Below, piece after piece: positions 44,511-57,303 of a stretch of DNA of 64,000 bases. The notes under the pieces were generated by a model. It searched no databases. It was not told the origin of the DNA and was given only the letters and a program-made list of their open reading frames with translations. Within the stretch, counting starts at the first letter, position 1, and the number at the start of each line of letters is the position of its first letter. Both the position numbers and the translations under genes were made by a program. This DNA comes from Deinandra increscens subsp. villosa (Eukaryota; Streptophyta; Magnoliopsida; Asterales; Asteraceae): NCBI GenBank assembly GCA_039602395.1, contig JBCNJP010000017.1:87061160-87125159 (forward strand), in the 5' to 3' direction.

Positions 44511-47500
44511 GATATCAGACTTAGATTGTTCCCGTTCTCACTTCACGGCCGAGCGAAGGAATGGTTAAATTCAATCCCAGCCGGTTCCATCACCACTTGG
44601 AACCAAATGGCCCGGGAGTTTCTTTTAAAGTATTTTCCACCATCTAAAACTGCTAAATTCATAAATAACATCACTTCTTTTGTGCAGGAAGATGGAGAAT
44701 CACTTTATGATGCGTGGGAGAGATACAAAGATTTGATAAGGATGTGCCCACATCATGGTTTTGAGCTTTGGCTTCAAGTCCAAACATTTTATAATGGGTT
44801 GAATTCACAGAGTCGGGGAATCATAGATGAATCAGCAGGAGGTACTCTGTGCAACAAAAGAGCAGAGGATGCTTACAAACAGATTGAGGATATAGCTAGA
44901 AACAATGATTCATGGCAAGGTTCGAGGACTAAGGAATCTAGACAAGGTGTCCACCAGGTTGATGCATATACCTATTTGTCTGCACAGGTGGATGCACTTT
45001 CTAGCAAAATTGATCAAATGCATGTGAATCAAGCTCAAACAGGTTGTGATTTTTGTGGGGGTCCACATATGAGTAAGGATTGTCAACAAGGTATGTATGC
45101 TTCTCATGAGCAGGTTGATTTTATGGGTAGTCAATTTCGGCCTCAAAACAACCCATACAGTAATACATACAATCCAGGTTGGAGGAATCATCCCAATTTC
45201 AGTTGGAAGGATAGTAGCAACAACCAACCTCCAGGATTTCAGCAAAATCAACCATCTTTTCAGCAACAACAGCAGAACCAGTACCGCCCACAAAATGAAC
45301 ATCAACGTCAACAATACCAACATCAGGGTTCTAGCAGTGGTGCACAACTTGATAGAAAATAAAATCTTAAGGATATGATGGCATAATTTTTATCTACAGT
45401 AGAAAGCCGCCATCAACAATCTGAAGCCCGTCATCAACAAACTGAAACTGAGTTGAGAAATCAAAGGGCCTCAATGCATAATATTGAGAGTTAAGTGGCG
45501 CAAATTTCTAAGTTGTTATCTGAAAGGCAACATGGGAGCCTACCAAGTAACACAGAAAGAAATCCAAAAGAGCAAGCTAAAGCTATCACATTGAGAAGTG
45601 GGAAGACCACCCAACCCACTAATTTAGCTTCGCCATCAAAGCCAATCATTGTTGAAGAAGAAGTTGAGGTCCAAGATGAGGTGCAACATACTAGGCTAAG
45701 CCCAGCAAGTACAACACAAGTGAAGGAGCCTCAAAGATAGTATAAGCCCACAATTCCTTATCCGGGCCGATTGAAAAAGGAAAAAATGGAAGCACAATAT
45801 GGTAAATTTCTTGAACTTTTTAAACAATTGCATATAAATTTACCATTTGTTGAAGCTTGGTCACATATGCCAAAGTATGCTAAGTTTCTCAAGGACATCC
45901 TTACAAACAAGAAGAAACTTGAGGATCTTCTGACTTTGAATGAGGAATGCTCAGCAGTTCTTCAAAACAAGCTACCCAAGAAGATGAATGATCCAGGGAG
46001 TTTCACTATCCCTTGTTTGATTGGTAGTTTGTATGTTAGCAATGCATTAGCTGACTTAGGTGCTAGCATAAATTTGATGCCATATTCTGTTTTTGAAAAG
46101 CTAGACCTAGGAGAACCCACACCAACACAAATGAGTATTCAACTAGCAGATAGATCAATAAAATATCCTAGGGGGATAGTTGAAAACATGTTGGTGAAAA
46201 TTGATAAATTTGTTTTTCCTGTAGATTTCGTGATTTTAGATATGGATGAGGACAAGAATGTGCCACTTATCTTAGGCCGTCCTTTCTTAGCTACCTCAAG
46301 AGCCTTAGTTGATGTGTTTAAGGGTAAATTAACTCTTAGGGTAGATGAGGATGACGTAGTCTTTGATATTAAAAACTCCATGCGACATACACAAAATCAT
46401 GATGATTCACTATATTTCATTAACACTATTGACTCACATGTGGATATTCATTTGCAAGAAACTTTTGAAGAGAAGGCTCTGGACACTCAGTTACTTGGTG
46501 GGGGAGAGCTTGATACATATGAAGCTAATCATATTTGTGATGAGACGTCTTTTTCATTAGCACACGACTCTCACCCAAGTTCAATAAGTCTTTGAAGTAA
46601 TTGAAAAGGAAGTAGAACATAAATCCAAACCTTCCATTGAAGAACCACCATCCTTAGAGCCGAAAGATCTGCCGTCTCATCTTGAGTGTGCATTTTTAGA
46701 TGGTGATTCTAAATTACCTGTGATTATTTCCTCTAATTTGACATGGTGACGAGAAGGAGAAATTTTTGGATGTTCTTAAAGAGCACACGAAGGCCATAAC
46801 TTGGAAGATCATGGATATCAAAGGCATAAATCCATCATTCTACACACATAAAATCCTTATGGAAGAGGACTTCAAGCCGGTTGTGCAACATCAAAGGAGA
46901 CTCAACCCAAACATGCAAGATGTAGTTAAAAAGGAGGTGATCAAGCTACTTGACGCAGGCTTGATTTACCCCATTTCAGATTCTGCATGGGTGAGTCCAG
47001 TTCAAGTAGTCCCAAAGAAAGGAGGTATGACAGTGGTAACAAATGAAAAGAATGAATTGATACCCACCAGGACTGTAACAGGTTGGAGAGTTTGTATTGA
47101 CTACCGCAAACTCAATGATGCCACGAGAAAGGACCATTTCCCTTTACCTTTTATTGATCAAATGTTAGAAAGGTTATCTGGGAATATGTTTCACTGTTTT
47201 CTTGATGGTTTTTCAGGGTATTTTCAGATCCCAATTGCACCCAAGGATCAAGAGAAGACCACATTCACATGTCCCTATGGCACATTTGCTTACCGGCGAA
47301 TGCCCTTTGGATTGTGCAATGCTCCAGCCACGTTTTAACGGTGTATGGTGGCCATTTTTAATGACATGATCGAGGACTCAATGGAAGTATTTATGGATGA
47401 TTTCTCGGTTTTTGGTAGCTCCTTTGATCATTGTCTAACTAATTTGAAGAAAATGCTCGCTAGATGCGAAGAGTCCAATTTGGTTTTGAATTGGGAAAAA

Positions 47501-48976
47501 TGCCATTTTATGGTAAGGGAGGGCATTGTTTTAGGGCATAAAATCTCAAGTGCCGGGTTGGAAGTGGATAGAGCAAAAGTTGAAACAATTTCAAAACTAC
47601 CAACACCCACCTCTGTTAAAGCAATTAGGAGTTTTCTAGGTCATGCGGGCTTTTATAGACGTTTTATAAAAGATTTTTCAAAGATTGCATGACCTTTAAC
47701 CCAACTCCTTGAAAAATATATCAAATTTAAATTCAATGATGAATGCTTAAGTGCATTCAACTTTTTAAAAGAAAATTTGATTAATGCCCCCATTATGGTA
47801 GCCCCCGATTGGACTCTTCCATTCGAGCTCATGTGCGATGCAGGCGACTACGCAGTTGGGGCTATCTTAGGTCAAAGAAAAGATAAGTGTTTTCATCCGA
47901 TTTATTATGCAAGCAAGACACTCAATGATGCTCAAGAAAACTATACCACCACTGAAAAGGAGCTTCTTACAGTTGTTTTTGCTTTCGATAAATTTCGATC
48001 TTATCTTGTTCTTTCTAAAACTATTTTGTATACAGATCATGCAGCTCTCAGGTACCTATTTAGCAAACAAGATGCAAAGCCGAGGCTTATTCGATGGATA
48101 TTACTTTTGCAGGAGTTTGATATAGAGATACAAGACAAGAAAGGAGCTGAGAATGTTGCTGCAGATCACCTTTCTCGACTTGAGAAACGATCTTTGGAAG
48201 AAACTCAAGGGATTCACATAAATGACAATTTCCCTCATGAGTTTCTTATGCAGGTTCAGGTGATTGATGAGTACCCTTGGTTTGCAGATTTTGCTAACTA
48301 TCTTGCAGGTGGAGTTCTTATGAAGGGTATGACCTATCAACAAAAGAGGAAGTTTCTAGCTGATGTCAAGTACTATTTCTGGGAAGATCCATATTTATTC
48401 AGAATTGGTGCATATCAAGTAGTGAGAAGATGTGTGTATGGAAGTGAGGCAATGAGTATTCTTTTCCATTGTCATGAAGGTCCCACGGGTGGGCATCACG
48501 GAGCAAATTACACAGCCAAGAAAGTCTTTGACTCCGGATTCTATTGGCCCACCATATTCAAGGACGCACATGCGTTGGTTAAAGCATGTGATGCTTGCCA
48601 ACGTGCAGGTGAAAGCAGGTTTTTACAAGTCCACGAGCTTGAGGAATTGAGGAGTCAAGCTTATGAAAGTTCCAAGATTTACAAGGAAAGAACGAAGAAA
48701 TTACATGATAACCACTTGAAGAACAACAAATAATTCCAAGTGGGGGATCGTGTACTGCTTTACAATTCAAGACTTCGTTTGTTTCCCGGTAAATTGAAAT
48801 CAAGATGGACGGGTCCTTACATGGTGAAACAAGTTTTCAACTATGGCACGGTTGAAATTGAGCATTCGGATGGTAGAATATTCAAAGTCAATGGTCATAG
48901 GTTGAAACATTACATTGAAGGCCCGAAGGACGGAAAAAACTTGGAAGTTGTGGAACTTCACCCCAAGAATGACTAA
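44511..48976 (+). pseudogene. Athila-lineage gypsy gag-pol, 5'-truncated and broken
   Basis: Gag begins abruptly inside the domain (RLRLFPFSLHGRAKEWL, 44526) and runs to 45362 with a C-x2-C-x4-H-x4-C knuckle (CDFCGGPHMSKDC) and a Q/N-rich tail. The frame continues past several stops to protease (46000-46380, active-site-like DLGAS, then LGRPFLA). RT is at 46850-47692 (CIDYRKLND, MPFGLCNAPATF, FMDDFSVFG) with stops at 47336-47338 and 47690-47692. RNase H is at 47777-48180 (CDAGDYAVGAILGQ, YTDHAALRYL). The integrase zinc-binding block at 48466-48612 (GPTGGHHG, CDACQRAGE) joins straight to the C-terminal region (LQVHELEELRSQAYE), so the catalytic core is deleted. A stop at 48730 precedes the last frame (FQVGDRVLLYNSRLRLFPGK). 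Confidence 0.92.
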
Positions 48977-50782
48977 ATGCGAGGTCGAGTCAAGCTAGTG
49001 ACTCGTTAATAAATAAAGCGCTTCCGGGAGGCAACCCGAGGTTTGGTATCGTTGTTCTTGGTTTTTTATTTCTTATTTTTGCTTATTTTATTTTGTTTGT
49101 GTGTTTTATGAGTTTTTAGGGATGCATGGTGTAATCTAGGAACAATTCATGGTGCAATTTTGGTTTTGGACTTCATCGGATTATCTTCATGGGAAGCAGC
49201 ACTACACTTGCTCTTGGGATCCATTCACATGGTCCATCGTTCATCAGCCAGGGGAGTTTTTCAGTTCTCTTTTCTTACCGTTTTCTTTACTCTTATGTAC
49301 ATTGGGGACAATGTACAGTTTAAGTGTGGGGATGGGGTATTAAAGGGCTTAGAAACTCTCATATTATTAGCATATCTCTCTACACATGAAAATTTCCCAT
49401 TTTAGGCATTATTTTTCTTAATCGGCATCCATGTTGCATATATTCTAGATCCTTATGCATAACTGTATTTTTAGTATTGCGTACCAGAAGAGAAACCATC
49501 GAGTGTAAGAAAAATTTTTGGAATATCTCAAGCGTGACAAGTTGAAATAAGGATAATTATGCATGCACGCACTTACATCTTTACCCTTTCACTTCCGTTT
49601 CCGTGAGCATATTTTGAGCCTACTTGAGCATTTTCACATCATGTTATATTGCTTGCTCACATTTTTGTGGACTTTTGAGTGTGCCGGGTGTTGCATTCAT
49701 TTTAGAACTTGTATATGTTATGCATTTCAAGATCATAAATTGAGAATATGAATGAAAATGATAGAGGCACTAGGAAAACCCTTTTGTTTAGCCTTTTCTT
49801 TTGTATTTTACCAAACCTGAACATTACCCCTAGTAGCCTTTTTGAGCCTTTTCTCATTTTCTTGTTTTCTACCCACATCTTAAACCCACTTAGCCAAATT
49901 ATCCTTTTTGTTTTAAACCCATGTGTTAACTTCCGGTTGTAGTTGAGGTCTAATTTGTGCTATCTAGTTTATGTGTTTAGTTTCATTGTCATTTTATCCT
50001 ATTGTGTATTCGTCATTGTATATGTATGTTCTCCAATTCTAAAAAAAAGGAAAATAAAAGAGAAAAATAGAGAACAAAAGAAAAAAGAAGAAGAAAGCAT
50101 TATTCAGTGTTTTGTCTTTGCATCTTAAGTCAAAATAGATAAATATTGAGCAATTTTGTGTCTCGAGATGTAATATCCTACTAGTAGCTTATTTGAAGTA
50201 AGCTTATGTCAAGCTATGTCTAGTTTGTCCATTTTTTTTGTTTCGTTGTCTGTCATGATTAGCCCCTAGCTACACCGGATTGTTAAACATTTAGCCACTT
50301 TTATATCCAAATTCCATACCCTTAACCCAAGCCACATTACAACCCGATTAAAGTCCTCTTGATTTGTGCATTTTCTTATGTTAATTGGTGAAGATTTGAT
50401 TTCTATACAAGCTTATGATAATGTTTGCTTCTTCTCTTGGCATTGAGTGATCATATATATACACTTATACACATATAAATAAGCCGAGTGTTGAGTGTAT
50501 CTTTGTGAGGGATGTAAGTTTGTGCATAATAGGAATTTGATTAGGCATGTTACACTTATTTGGATATTGCCATGTTTTGAAAAGAAAAAAAAAATATTAT
50601 CACTTTGACTCATTTGGTTGTCTTGTTTCAATGGTTGTACTGTCTTGAAAATCGTTTATGCGTTTGGATCTCTAATTTGCTTATGGATTGCCCAACTCCG
50701 TTGCTATTGCCATTGGGACCTTTATTGGATATTTGCTTGAGAGATTGCTTCAGGGCAAGCAATGTTTAAGTGTGGGGATGTT
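48977..50782 (+). other. 3' region of the Athila element
   Basis: It begins with AAGCGCTTCCGGGAGGCAACCC (49016-49037), a block I recall as typical downstream of Athila pol. AAGTGTGGGGATG, the Athila-type polypurine tract, occurs twice (about 49321 and 50768). I find no env-like ORF here; the short open frames are hydrophobic but unsupported. Ends at the LTR start. Confidence 0.7.
50768..50780 (+). promoter_or_regulatory. Polypurine tract of the Athila element
   Basis: AAGTGTGGGGATG just before the LTR start TGATGTGTC at 50783. A second copy at about 49321 is not followed by LTR sequence. Confidence 0.8.
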
Positions 50783-51468
50783 TGATGTGTCACAATATAT
50801 ACATATAAATTATACACATTTTCCCCAATTTAAACGAGTTTTCATGTTATACTTTTAGAAACTGGTTCTTAATTTGTTTATATTTATTTTATAGGTTTCA
50901 AAAGAAGTCGAGCTAAAACGTTCCCTACCAGAGGAAAATTCCTCTGCTCAAGCTTCACTAGAGGAAAAATCCCCTTGTCCTCACTCAAAGCTTCACTAGA
51001 GGAAAATTCCCCTGGTCCCTTCAGCCTCACTAGAGGAAAATTCCTCTAGTCCCCTTTGTGTTTCCTTTAATTCTTCACTAGAGGATAAATCCTCTACTCA
51101 TTTAATACCCCAAGTGGGGTTATTTTTGGTTGGTGTACCATGTGATTTTCCAGCCGTATGTTTTGAGGATAAGGGATTTATTGGCCACATATTTTTCTTG
51201 GGGAGAGGGGAGATCTTTGTCTTGACTTTTGGAGGAGTATAAAAAGAAAAGAAAGGGGGACGGGAGCAGTAAGCAGATTTGGGTGAAAAAAAAAACCCTA
51301 ATACTCCATCTCTAAAATTCAGGTTTCATCTCATCTTAATTTCATAAAAAAGTGAAGATCGTCATCTCGGAAGGAGATTCAAGTGTTTCTCAAACCATCT
51401 ACACTTTAATTTCGGTTTGATTCATCATCGTTAGACATGTTTCTCTCCGATTTTGTAAGTTGTCTTTT
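50783..51468 (+). mobile_element. 3' LTR of the Athila element, interrupted by a chromovirus-like element
   Basis: Starts TGATGTGTCAC. TATA box (GTATAAAAAG) near 51237. Five copies of an AGAGGAAAATTCCTCT-like palindrome lie at 50930-51090. It is cut at 51468, where another LTR starts. The rest of it is not visible in the window. Confidence 0.8.
50930..51090. repeat. AGAGGAAAATTCCTCT palindrome array
   Basis: Five copies (first at 50930-50945, perfectly palindromic in its outer part; last TAGAGGATAAATCCTCTA near 51070), separated by irregular spacers, upstream of the LTR TATA box. Confidence 0.88.
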
Positions 51469-52529
51469 TGTAACACCCCGACCGATGGCGGAAGCATCGA
51501 GGTGTCACGGAAAGAGTATAGAAGCACAAGGTTATAAAAGAAATACCATATTATATTAAAAACTTAAACGTCTATTACAAGGGCGAATACATTAATGACA
51601 CTAAAGCCTAACTAGATCCACAAGCTTCCTAGCTACAAATATGCTTGATTTCCATAACCTGAAAAACACGCAAAAATGGGTCAACTATCTACATAGTTGG
51701 TGAGTCATAGGTTTATAAGAAAAACAGTTTTAGAAAACATTTGATAAGTTTTTGCAAGGTCATACTGTTAAATAAGCAAATAAGCATGAGTCTTGGGTCA
51801 CACGCGTTTATCACATAACAAATATTTATCACATAAACAGTACGCCTGATTGAAGGTTCGCAACCCAACAATCGGTAAGAATGTTTGTCCACGTGTTCAA
51901 TTCCCCTCTCGAGGAACCTCTACGATTACTGTTCAGTTCCTCTCAGGAATCTCAGCGTTGGGGCCACGTTCAGTCCCCCGCAAAAACCTCAACGTCGTCA
52001 TGTTCAGTCCTTCGCAAGGAACCTCACGTTTGATGCTCCGGAGCCTTAACAATAAAGTTTTACCAAATAGCATACAATATCAAGCATGGCAAAATATATA
52101 TTCACACGATATCACACAGATACATACAAGTAAATGTATTCAACAGTATTTGACTTTGCATAGAAAGTATAAATGTTTGAATGAATAAAGTTTCGCAATG
52201 ATTCATGACGGTAAGCATGATGAATAATATGATTTACTTGAAAATAAAGTAATTATAGATGAAAATGTTTATGCGTGTTTTCCACCCCAAAATGGTTTGG
52301 AAAATAAATAGAAAAAGGGGCTATGAACTCACCTTAAGTAATTGATTACTAGCTTGACGAAACGAGAATGATTCAAGTTCAAGGACGTCCTAAACGAATG
52401 ATGAAATTTGTTAACCTAAAGTTACGATGACAATGAGATAGGATTTCAAAATAGCCTAGGGTTTCGGTGGGTTTGATGACTTGGGGAAGATGACTATAAC
52501 GTGATATCTTGAAACTTGTAGAAAATAAA

Positions 52530-52577
<48 letters not shown>

Positions 52578-54292
52578 CTAGGTAGATAGATGATTAAATA
52601 GGTAATTAAATGATTCATTAGACTAGTATATAATAACTAATTAATGAAATAAATGTCCAAACAAATTATTAAATATATATACGTAAAACAATTAAATGAA
52701 TTACTAAATAAATACATGACTAAATATTAAATGACTAAATAATTATTCAATAAGTGGCTAAAATAATTAAATTGATTAATAACCAAATAATTGAATGACT
52801 AGTTAATAAAATTAATTAAGTAAATGAATTAACACTTAGATCAATAAATAAATGACAAAATATTAACTACATGAATAAATGTATAAATAGTAAATAAATA
52901 AATTATCAAAAGAATAAACGACGTGGTTAAAGATGTAAACGAATAAGGTTTCTCAAAAATAAATATGTTTAGATCAATTAATAACATTTCGTTTTATGAA
53001 CATCAATAAACGAATACTTATAAGTAATAAATATTAAGTGCAAAAATGCTTTGGGTGATTTATTTAATAGAAAACTTCAAAGATATTATTACTAGTTTAT
53101 AGTTAGGTTGGTTAGGAAAATATATTTGTATCAATATTTACAAATTATTAAGACATGAGACTGGAAGTATACCGTTTAAGAAAGCTAGAAAAAAAAATTA
53201 TAATAATTTTATGGAGAAATATATAGTTTTAAAAAGGTTAAAATGAAGGAAATAGTAAAAAGAAAAAAAAAGAAAATGAATGAAAGAAATCAGTGAGCCG
53301 GGTTCGAGTCCGCGACCTTGATGTATAAATCGCAACATCCGACCAACCAGGCCAAATCGTGTTTATTGGTCCCATATTCGAGCAAACTTATTTTAGGATA
53401 TCATAAACAGTCATCTTCTTCCCCAAATTCGTGTACCGAAACCCTAGTTCTAAACCCATAAAATTATTTGTCTTATCGTATGAATGTTACAATAATCGAG
53501 GAGCTTTTACTCAATGATGAAAACCAAACGAAATAGTGTGAGGAACTTACCTAAACAATGACGTATAGCGTAGGAACCGGAGGTCGTCAGGGCTTCAACG
53601 ATGTCAGAGAGAAAGCACGAAAGGAGAGTGAATATTTGAGTGTATGAGATTGAGACAAATGGTTTGCGAATGATTAAGGTACTATTTATAGTACCATACA
53701 TGGTAAAATAAGTTAATTCAAGTTTAATGTCTTAATTTATTAGCGTTAAGTGACATTTTAAGTGTGTTTAAATGTCGGTTTTGAGATTATTATGGTGAAT
53801 AAATCATGGTTTAGGATGATTAAGGCTAAATAAATATGAAATGATGGAGTTTTTTATGAGCTTTTATAAACATAAAAATAAATTTATCAAAAAAAATAAC
53901 CTTTTATTTAAACCTTTTGTTTATCAAAGATATCAAAACTTTATGAAAAATATAAAGTTACTCCAAATTTAAGAATGCCATATCTAGGATATGTTAAGAT
54001 ATATAGTTCTTTTTAAAACAACTCATTTAGTAACAATATGTTTTTTTTCTTTCTTTAATACCTCAAAAGTAAATAATCATACCATAACATTTAATAAAAA
54101 TCACCATTTTAATTTGTAACACATTAAATGAAATAATTAAGTTTCTATATTAAATTTAAAACCCATAATTTAATAGTATTTATTCAATAATGTTTTTAGA
54201 GGAATTAGTTTAATTAGATAAATAAATAACATAATTTAAATGATAACTTAAAATCTTCTTTTTTTTTAATTTAAAAATCCATGATTGTTATA
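51469..54292 (-). mobile_element. 3' LTR of the chromovirus-like element
   Basis: About 2.8 kb. The right limit is set by CTCCCCCGCTT (complement of a polypurine tract) at 54295-54305; the LTR end there reads TGTTATA, probably mutated from TGTTACA. Minus-strand TATAAATAG near 53690. A (TA)n run lies at about 52530-52576. The 52600-53250 part is extremely AT-rich, with repeated AAATGAATAATTAAAT-like phrases. Confidence 0.7.
52530..52576. repeat. (TA)n microsatellite
   Basis: More than 20 uninterrupted TA units, inside the LTR. Confidence 0.97.
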
Positions 54293-55227
54293 GTCTCCCC
54301 CGCTTAGAGAAATTAATTCGTTCCTAAATTTAAGCAGTGAAAACTGTGGGGGTAAAAGTGTGATTATTGAGAAGAAAAAAAATTGAATCTGTAATAGCTA
54401 TGGCTTATATTGAGGAATTTAGACTGGTATGAAGGATAAGATGTGATAGATTGTATTGTATGAGTCTCCGATGATGGGCTTTCATACAAGAAGTCGTTGT
54501 GTGTCAACAATTGAGATTGAGTGATAATAGATGATTGATTAGATTGCTTGAGTTAGATTGAAAGGGTTTACTTACGCATAGTCAGGATTTCCACAAAATT
54601 AGAACTCATTACTACAAAGTTTGTAGTATTAAATAGGCATCGACGACGAGTTGTCAAATGATATCATAAAATATTAAGGCTTACAAACAACATAATGATT
54701 GAGTATCGTGTCACAAAAATAATAAAGGATTGTGACACAAAATGTATATTACAGAAAGTTTGGCTCAAGAATTCCCACCGAATAATAGGTCAAGGTCTAA
54801 GATAACACTAAACTTCTCGTGATCCAAAAAACGTTACTTTTGATAACCTGACAGGTGCACTTATATATAGGAAGTACCATCGGCGTATCCACCATGCCCT
54901 TTTCAAGTAACATCCGTTCCGTCACCCCGAATCACGATAGGTTCAATGTTATGACACACGAAAAGATTTACCTTGATTTCCATGCGTCGAAATTTATAAT
55001 TACGTGTGCACCCGTAATTACTCGTTTTGTCGCATGGTCCGCATAGTTTATCTTTTCGTGTGTGGGTCACAAGGCACAAATAATTCACCATAGAAGAATC
55101 AAGTAATAGTGTTCTATTAATGGATAACCAAATTGGCAATGTTCACACAAAGTTCTTGCAAATTTATCTACTGTCATTTATGTAAAATCATGCTAATAAA
55201 GTACATGGATAATTAAACTAAGCACGT
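54293..55227 (-). other. Non-coding interior of the chromovirus-like element
   Basis: It starts with the polypurine tract complement and holds no domain. A copy able to move alone would have several kb of pol here. Confidence 0.6.
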
Positions 55228-55923
55228 TCAAGCATGATCAATCTGATAGTTGACCATTTCAGCAGTCAGAGTTCCAGCCAACTTGATGGTAGCTGACAGA
55301 GTTGTAGGATTCACCGACATCATTACTATACGCATCGCTTCAGGGAGTGCGTCGATGTAGCAGTCGATTGCAGTTTGTTCAGGAGTCACTAAGTGAGGAA
55401 CAAACAAAGAGAGTTCTAGGAATCGAGCCATAAAACCGAGATGTTCAGCTCCCTTCATGGTGAGACTCCTGAATTCGGCCTCCAACTTCCTCATTTCTGA
55501 CCTTGGACAATACTTCTCAGTTAACAAAGCCTTGAATGCATCCCAAGTCAAAGCATGAAGTACCTCACGAGTCTTGGCTCTTATTTGTGTATTCCACCAA
55601 GTTAGAGCCCCTTTCTTAAATGTACTTGACGCATACTTGACCCATTGAGCTTCGGGACAATTGCACATGTTTAGCGTAGCTTCCGTTTTCTCGAACCATT
55701 GAAGGAAACCGGTCGCCCCTTCGGTTTCAGCGAATTCAGTGGGTTTATAGGCCACAAATAGTTTGTAGGAGCTTTCAATTCCTCCAGGGTTGGAACCTTC
55801 TCCATTTTCATGAGTGCGTACAATGGTTCGAGTTTGAATGGTTTCATTGAGCTGGTTGACCATGTTAGGAAGGATGGTAGCCATTTGCTCGGAGATGATA
55901 TTGGCCAATTCGGTGGGATCCAT
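55228..55923 (-). CDS. gag of the chromovirus-like element
   Basis: An uninterrupted 231-codon frame starting MDPTELANIISEQMATI. The retrotransposon gag domain is clear (residues 65-200): FLQWFEKTEATL, ALTWWNTQIRAKT, FKALLTEKYCPRSEMRKLE, FMARFLELSLFVPHL. The protein ends at a stop before any zinc knuckle, so it is shorter than a usual chromovirus gag. The intact frame in a pol-less element suggests either recent loss of pol or some selection on gag. The 526 bp between its start and the primer site is untranslated leader. Confidence 0.9.
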   Translation of the reverse strand: MDPTELANIISEQMATILPNMVNQLNETIQTRTIVRTHENGEGSNPGGIESSYKLFVAYKPTEFAETEGATGFLQWFEKTEATLNMCNCPEAQWVKYASSTFKKGALTWWNTQIRAKTREVLHALTWDAFKALLTEKYCPRSEMRKLEAEFRSLTMKGAEHLGFMARFLELSLFVPHLVTPEQTAIDCYIDALPEAMRIVMMSVNPTTLSATIKLAGTLTAEMVNYQIDHA

Positions 55924-56449
55924 CTTCAGGAAGCAAAAGATTCGAGTTAGATATGCAAATAGAATGACATTATTAATGATTGAACAACAGAATAACGTCG
56001 TTGACTAATCAAAATCCCGAGCCCATTTAACGATTCTACTAGAACTGCATGTTTTAGCCTATAAGCGTCATGTCCCCGAAAGGACCCCCAGGAAAGAGAG
56101 GTGAGTCACTTGGACTACTTAAATACCAGGTCTTTCCTTAGCCAGGACCTTCCGAAGAGATAACCACTCTTCCAGATTACACACAGTCCCGAGAACCGTA
56201 ACACGGACCCGTAATTTTGACGAGAGTGTTCAAGGATGAGAACATGAATTTCAAATATGAAACCCGAATATAAAGTCTAAATATTTTCCGATGAGGATGA
56301 GCTGCACATGTCATGGTAGAAGCTGCCGAGTAAAAGATTCAGACGAGAGAATTTAAATACCTAAGGCAGGAATATGGTTTATTATTTTTGGCCCTTAAGG
56401 TTATAGTCTAGATCATTGTTTTCTAATAACCTAATTCCCTATAACCAAG

Positions 56450-56461
56450 GCTCTGATACCA
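56450..56461 (-). promoter_or_regulatory. tRNA-iMet primer site of the chromovirus-like element
   Basis: The minus strand reads TGGTATCAGAGC, 4 bp from the LTR end. Confidence 0.93.
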
Positions 56462-56465
56462 ATTC

Positions 56466-56950
56466 TGTAACACCCCGACCGATGGCGGAAGCATCGAGGT
56501 GTCACGGAAAGAGTATAGAAGCACAAGGATATAAAAGAAATACCATATTTTATTAAAAACTTAAACGTCTATTACAAGGCCGAATACATTAATGACACTA
56601 AAGCCTAACTAGATCCACAAGCTTCCTAGCTACAAATATGATTGATTTCCATAACCTGAAAAACACGCAAAAATGGGTCAACTATCTACATAGTTGGTGA
56701 GTCATAGGTTTATAAGAAAAACAGTTTTAGAAAACATTTGATAAGTTTTTGCAAGGTCATACTGTTAAATAAACAAATAAGCATGAGTCTTAGTACACAC
56801 GCGTTTATCACATAAAAAATATTTATCACATAAATAGTATGCCTGATTGAAGGTTCGCAACCCAACAATTGGTAAAAATGTTTGTCCACGTGTTCAATTC
56901 CCCTCTCGAGGAACCTCTACGATTATTGTTCAGTTCCTCTCAGATATCTC
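56466..56950 (-). mobile_element. 5' LTR of the chromovirus-like element, truncated
   Basis: Matches 51469-51950 almost base for base, then is broken at 56950 by TGTTGATACC of copia I. Confidence 0.88.
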
Positions 56951-57301
56951 TGTTGATACCTGATATGTGCGTCGTGTGAAGTATCAAGCAATGTACAAGA
57001 TCAAGTCAAACTAGGTCTGGCCGAACTAGGTCCGAACCTGAAGTTCGGACTGGCCGAACCTGAGGTTCGGCCGAAGCTCGGACCAGCGGGTATATATAGA
57101 TGTTTGGTTTTTGTAATTGCATAGTTCTGAGCGTGTGAGATTTGTTAAGTGTGTGTTTCTGAGTGTATATTCTCTGAGTCTATTTCTAAGTGTTTCACTG
57201 ATTGTAATTGTTCATTTTGATCAATAAATCAATCGGTTAATTACGTTTCGATGTCCGATTAGCTAGATCGAGTAGACGATCCGATGCTCACGCATTTTCA
57301 A
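56951..57301 (+). mobile_element. 5' LTR of copia element I (E family)
   Basis: 351 bp, TGTTGATACC to ATTTTCA. TATATATA near 57091. CCGAAC/GTTCGG words at about 57017-57085, just upstream. Confidence 0.88.
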
Positions 57302-57303
57302 TT

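Larger units (their letters stand above)
51469..56950 (-). mobile_element. Chromovirus-like gypsy element without pol
   Basis: Minus strand. Left LTR 51469-54292, interior 54293-56465, right LTR from 56466, cut at 56950 by copia I. Both LTRs start TGTAACACCCCGACCG on the plus strand and are nearly identical over the comparable 480 bp. Primer site at 56450-56461. Interior holds gag but no protease, RT or integrase, so it is a pol-less derivative. Chromovirus (Tekay/Del-like) assignment is from the gag sequence, the iMet primer site and the long LTRs. Confidence 0.8.

Noticed and set aside
44910..45347. 145-codon minus-strand frame
   Set aside because: It is the antisense shadow of the Athila gag Q/N-rich tail; hydrophobic and without a domain.
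49149..50128. Athila env-like ORF
   Set aside because: Several short hydrophobic frames exist, but none is long enough or has a signal peptide plus membrane anchor plan; left as non-coding 3' region.
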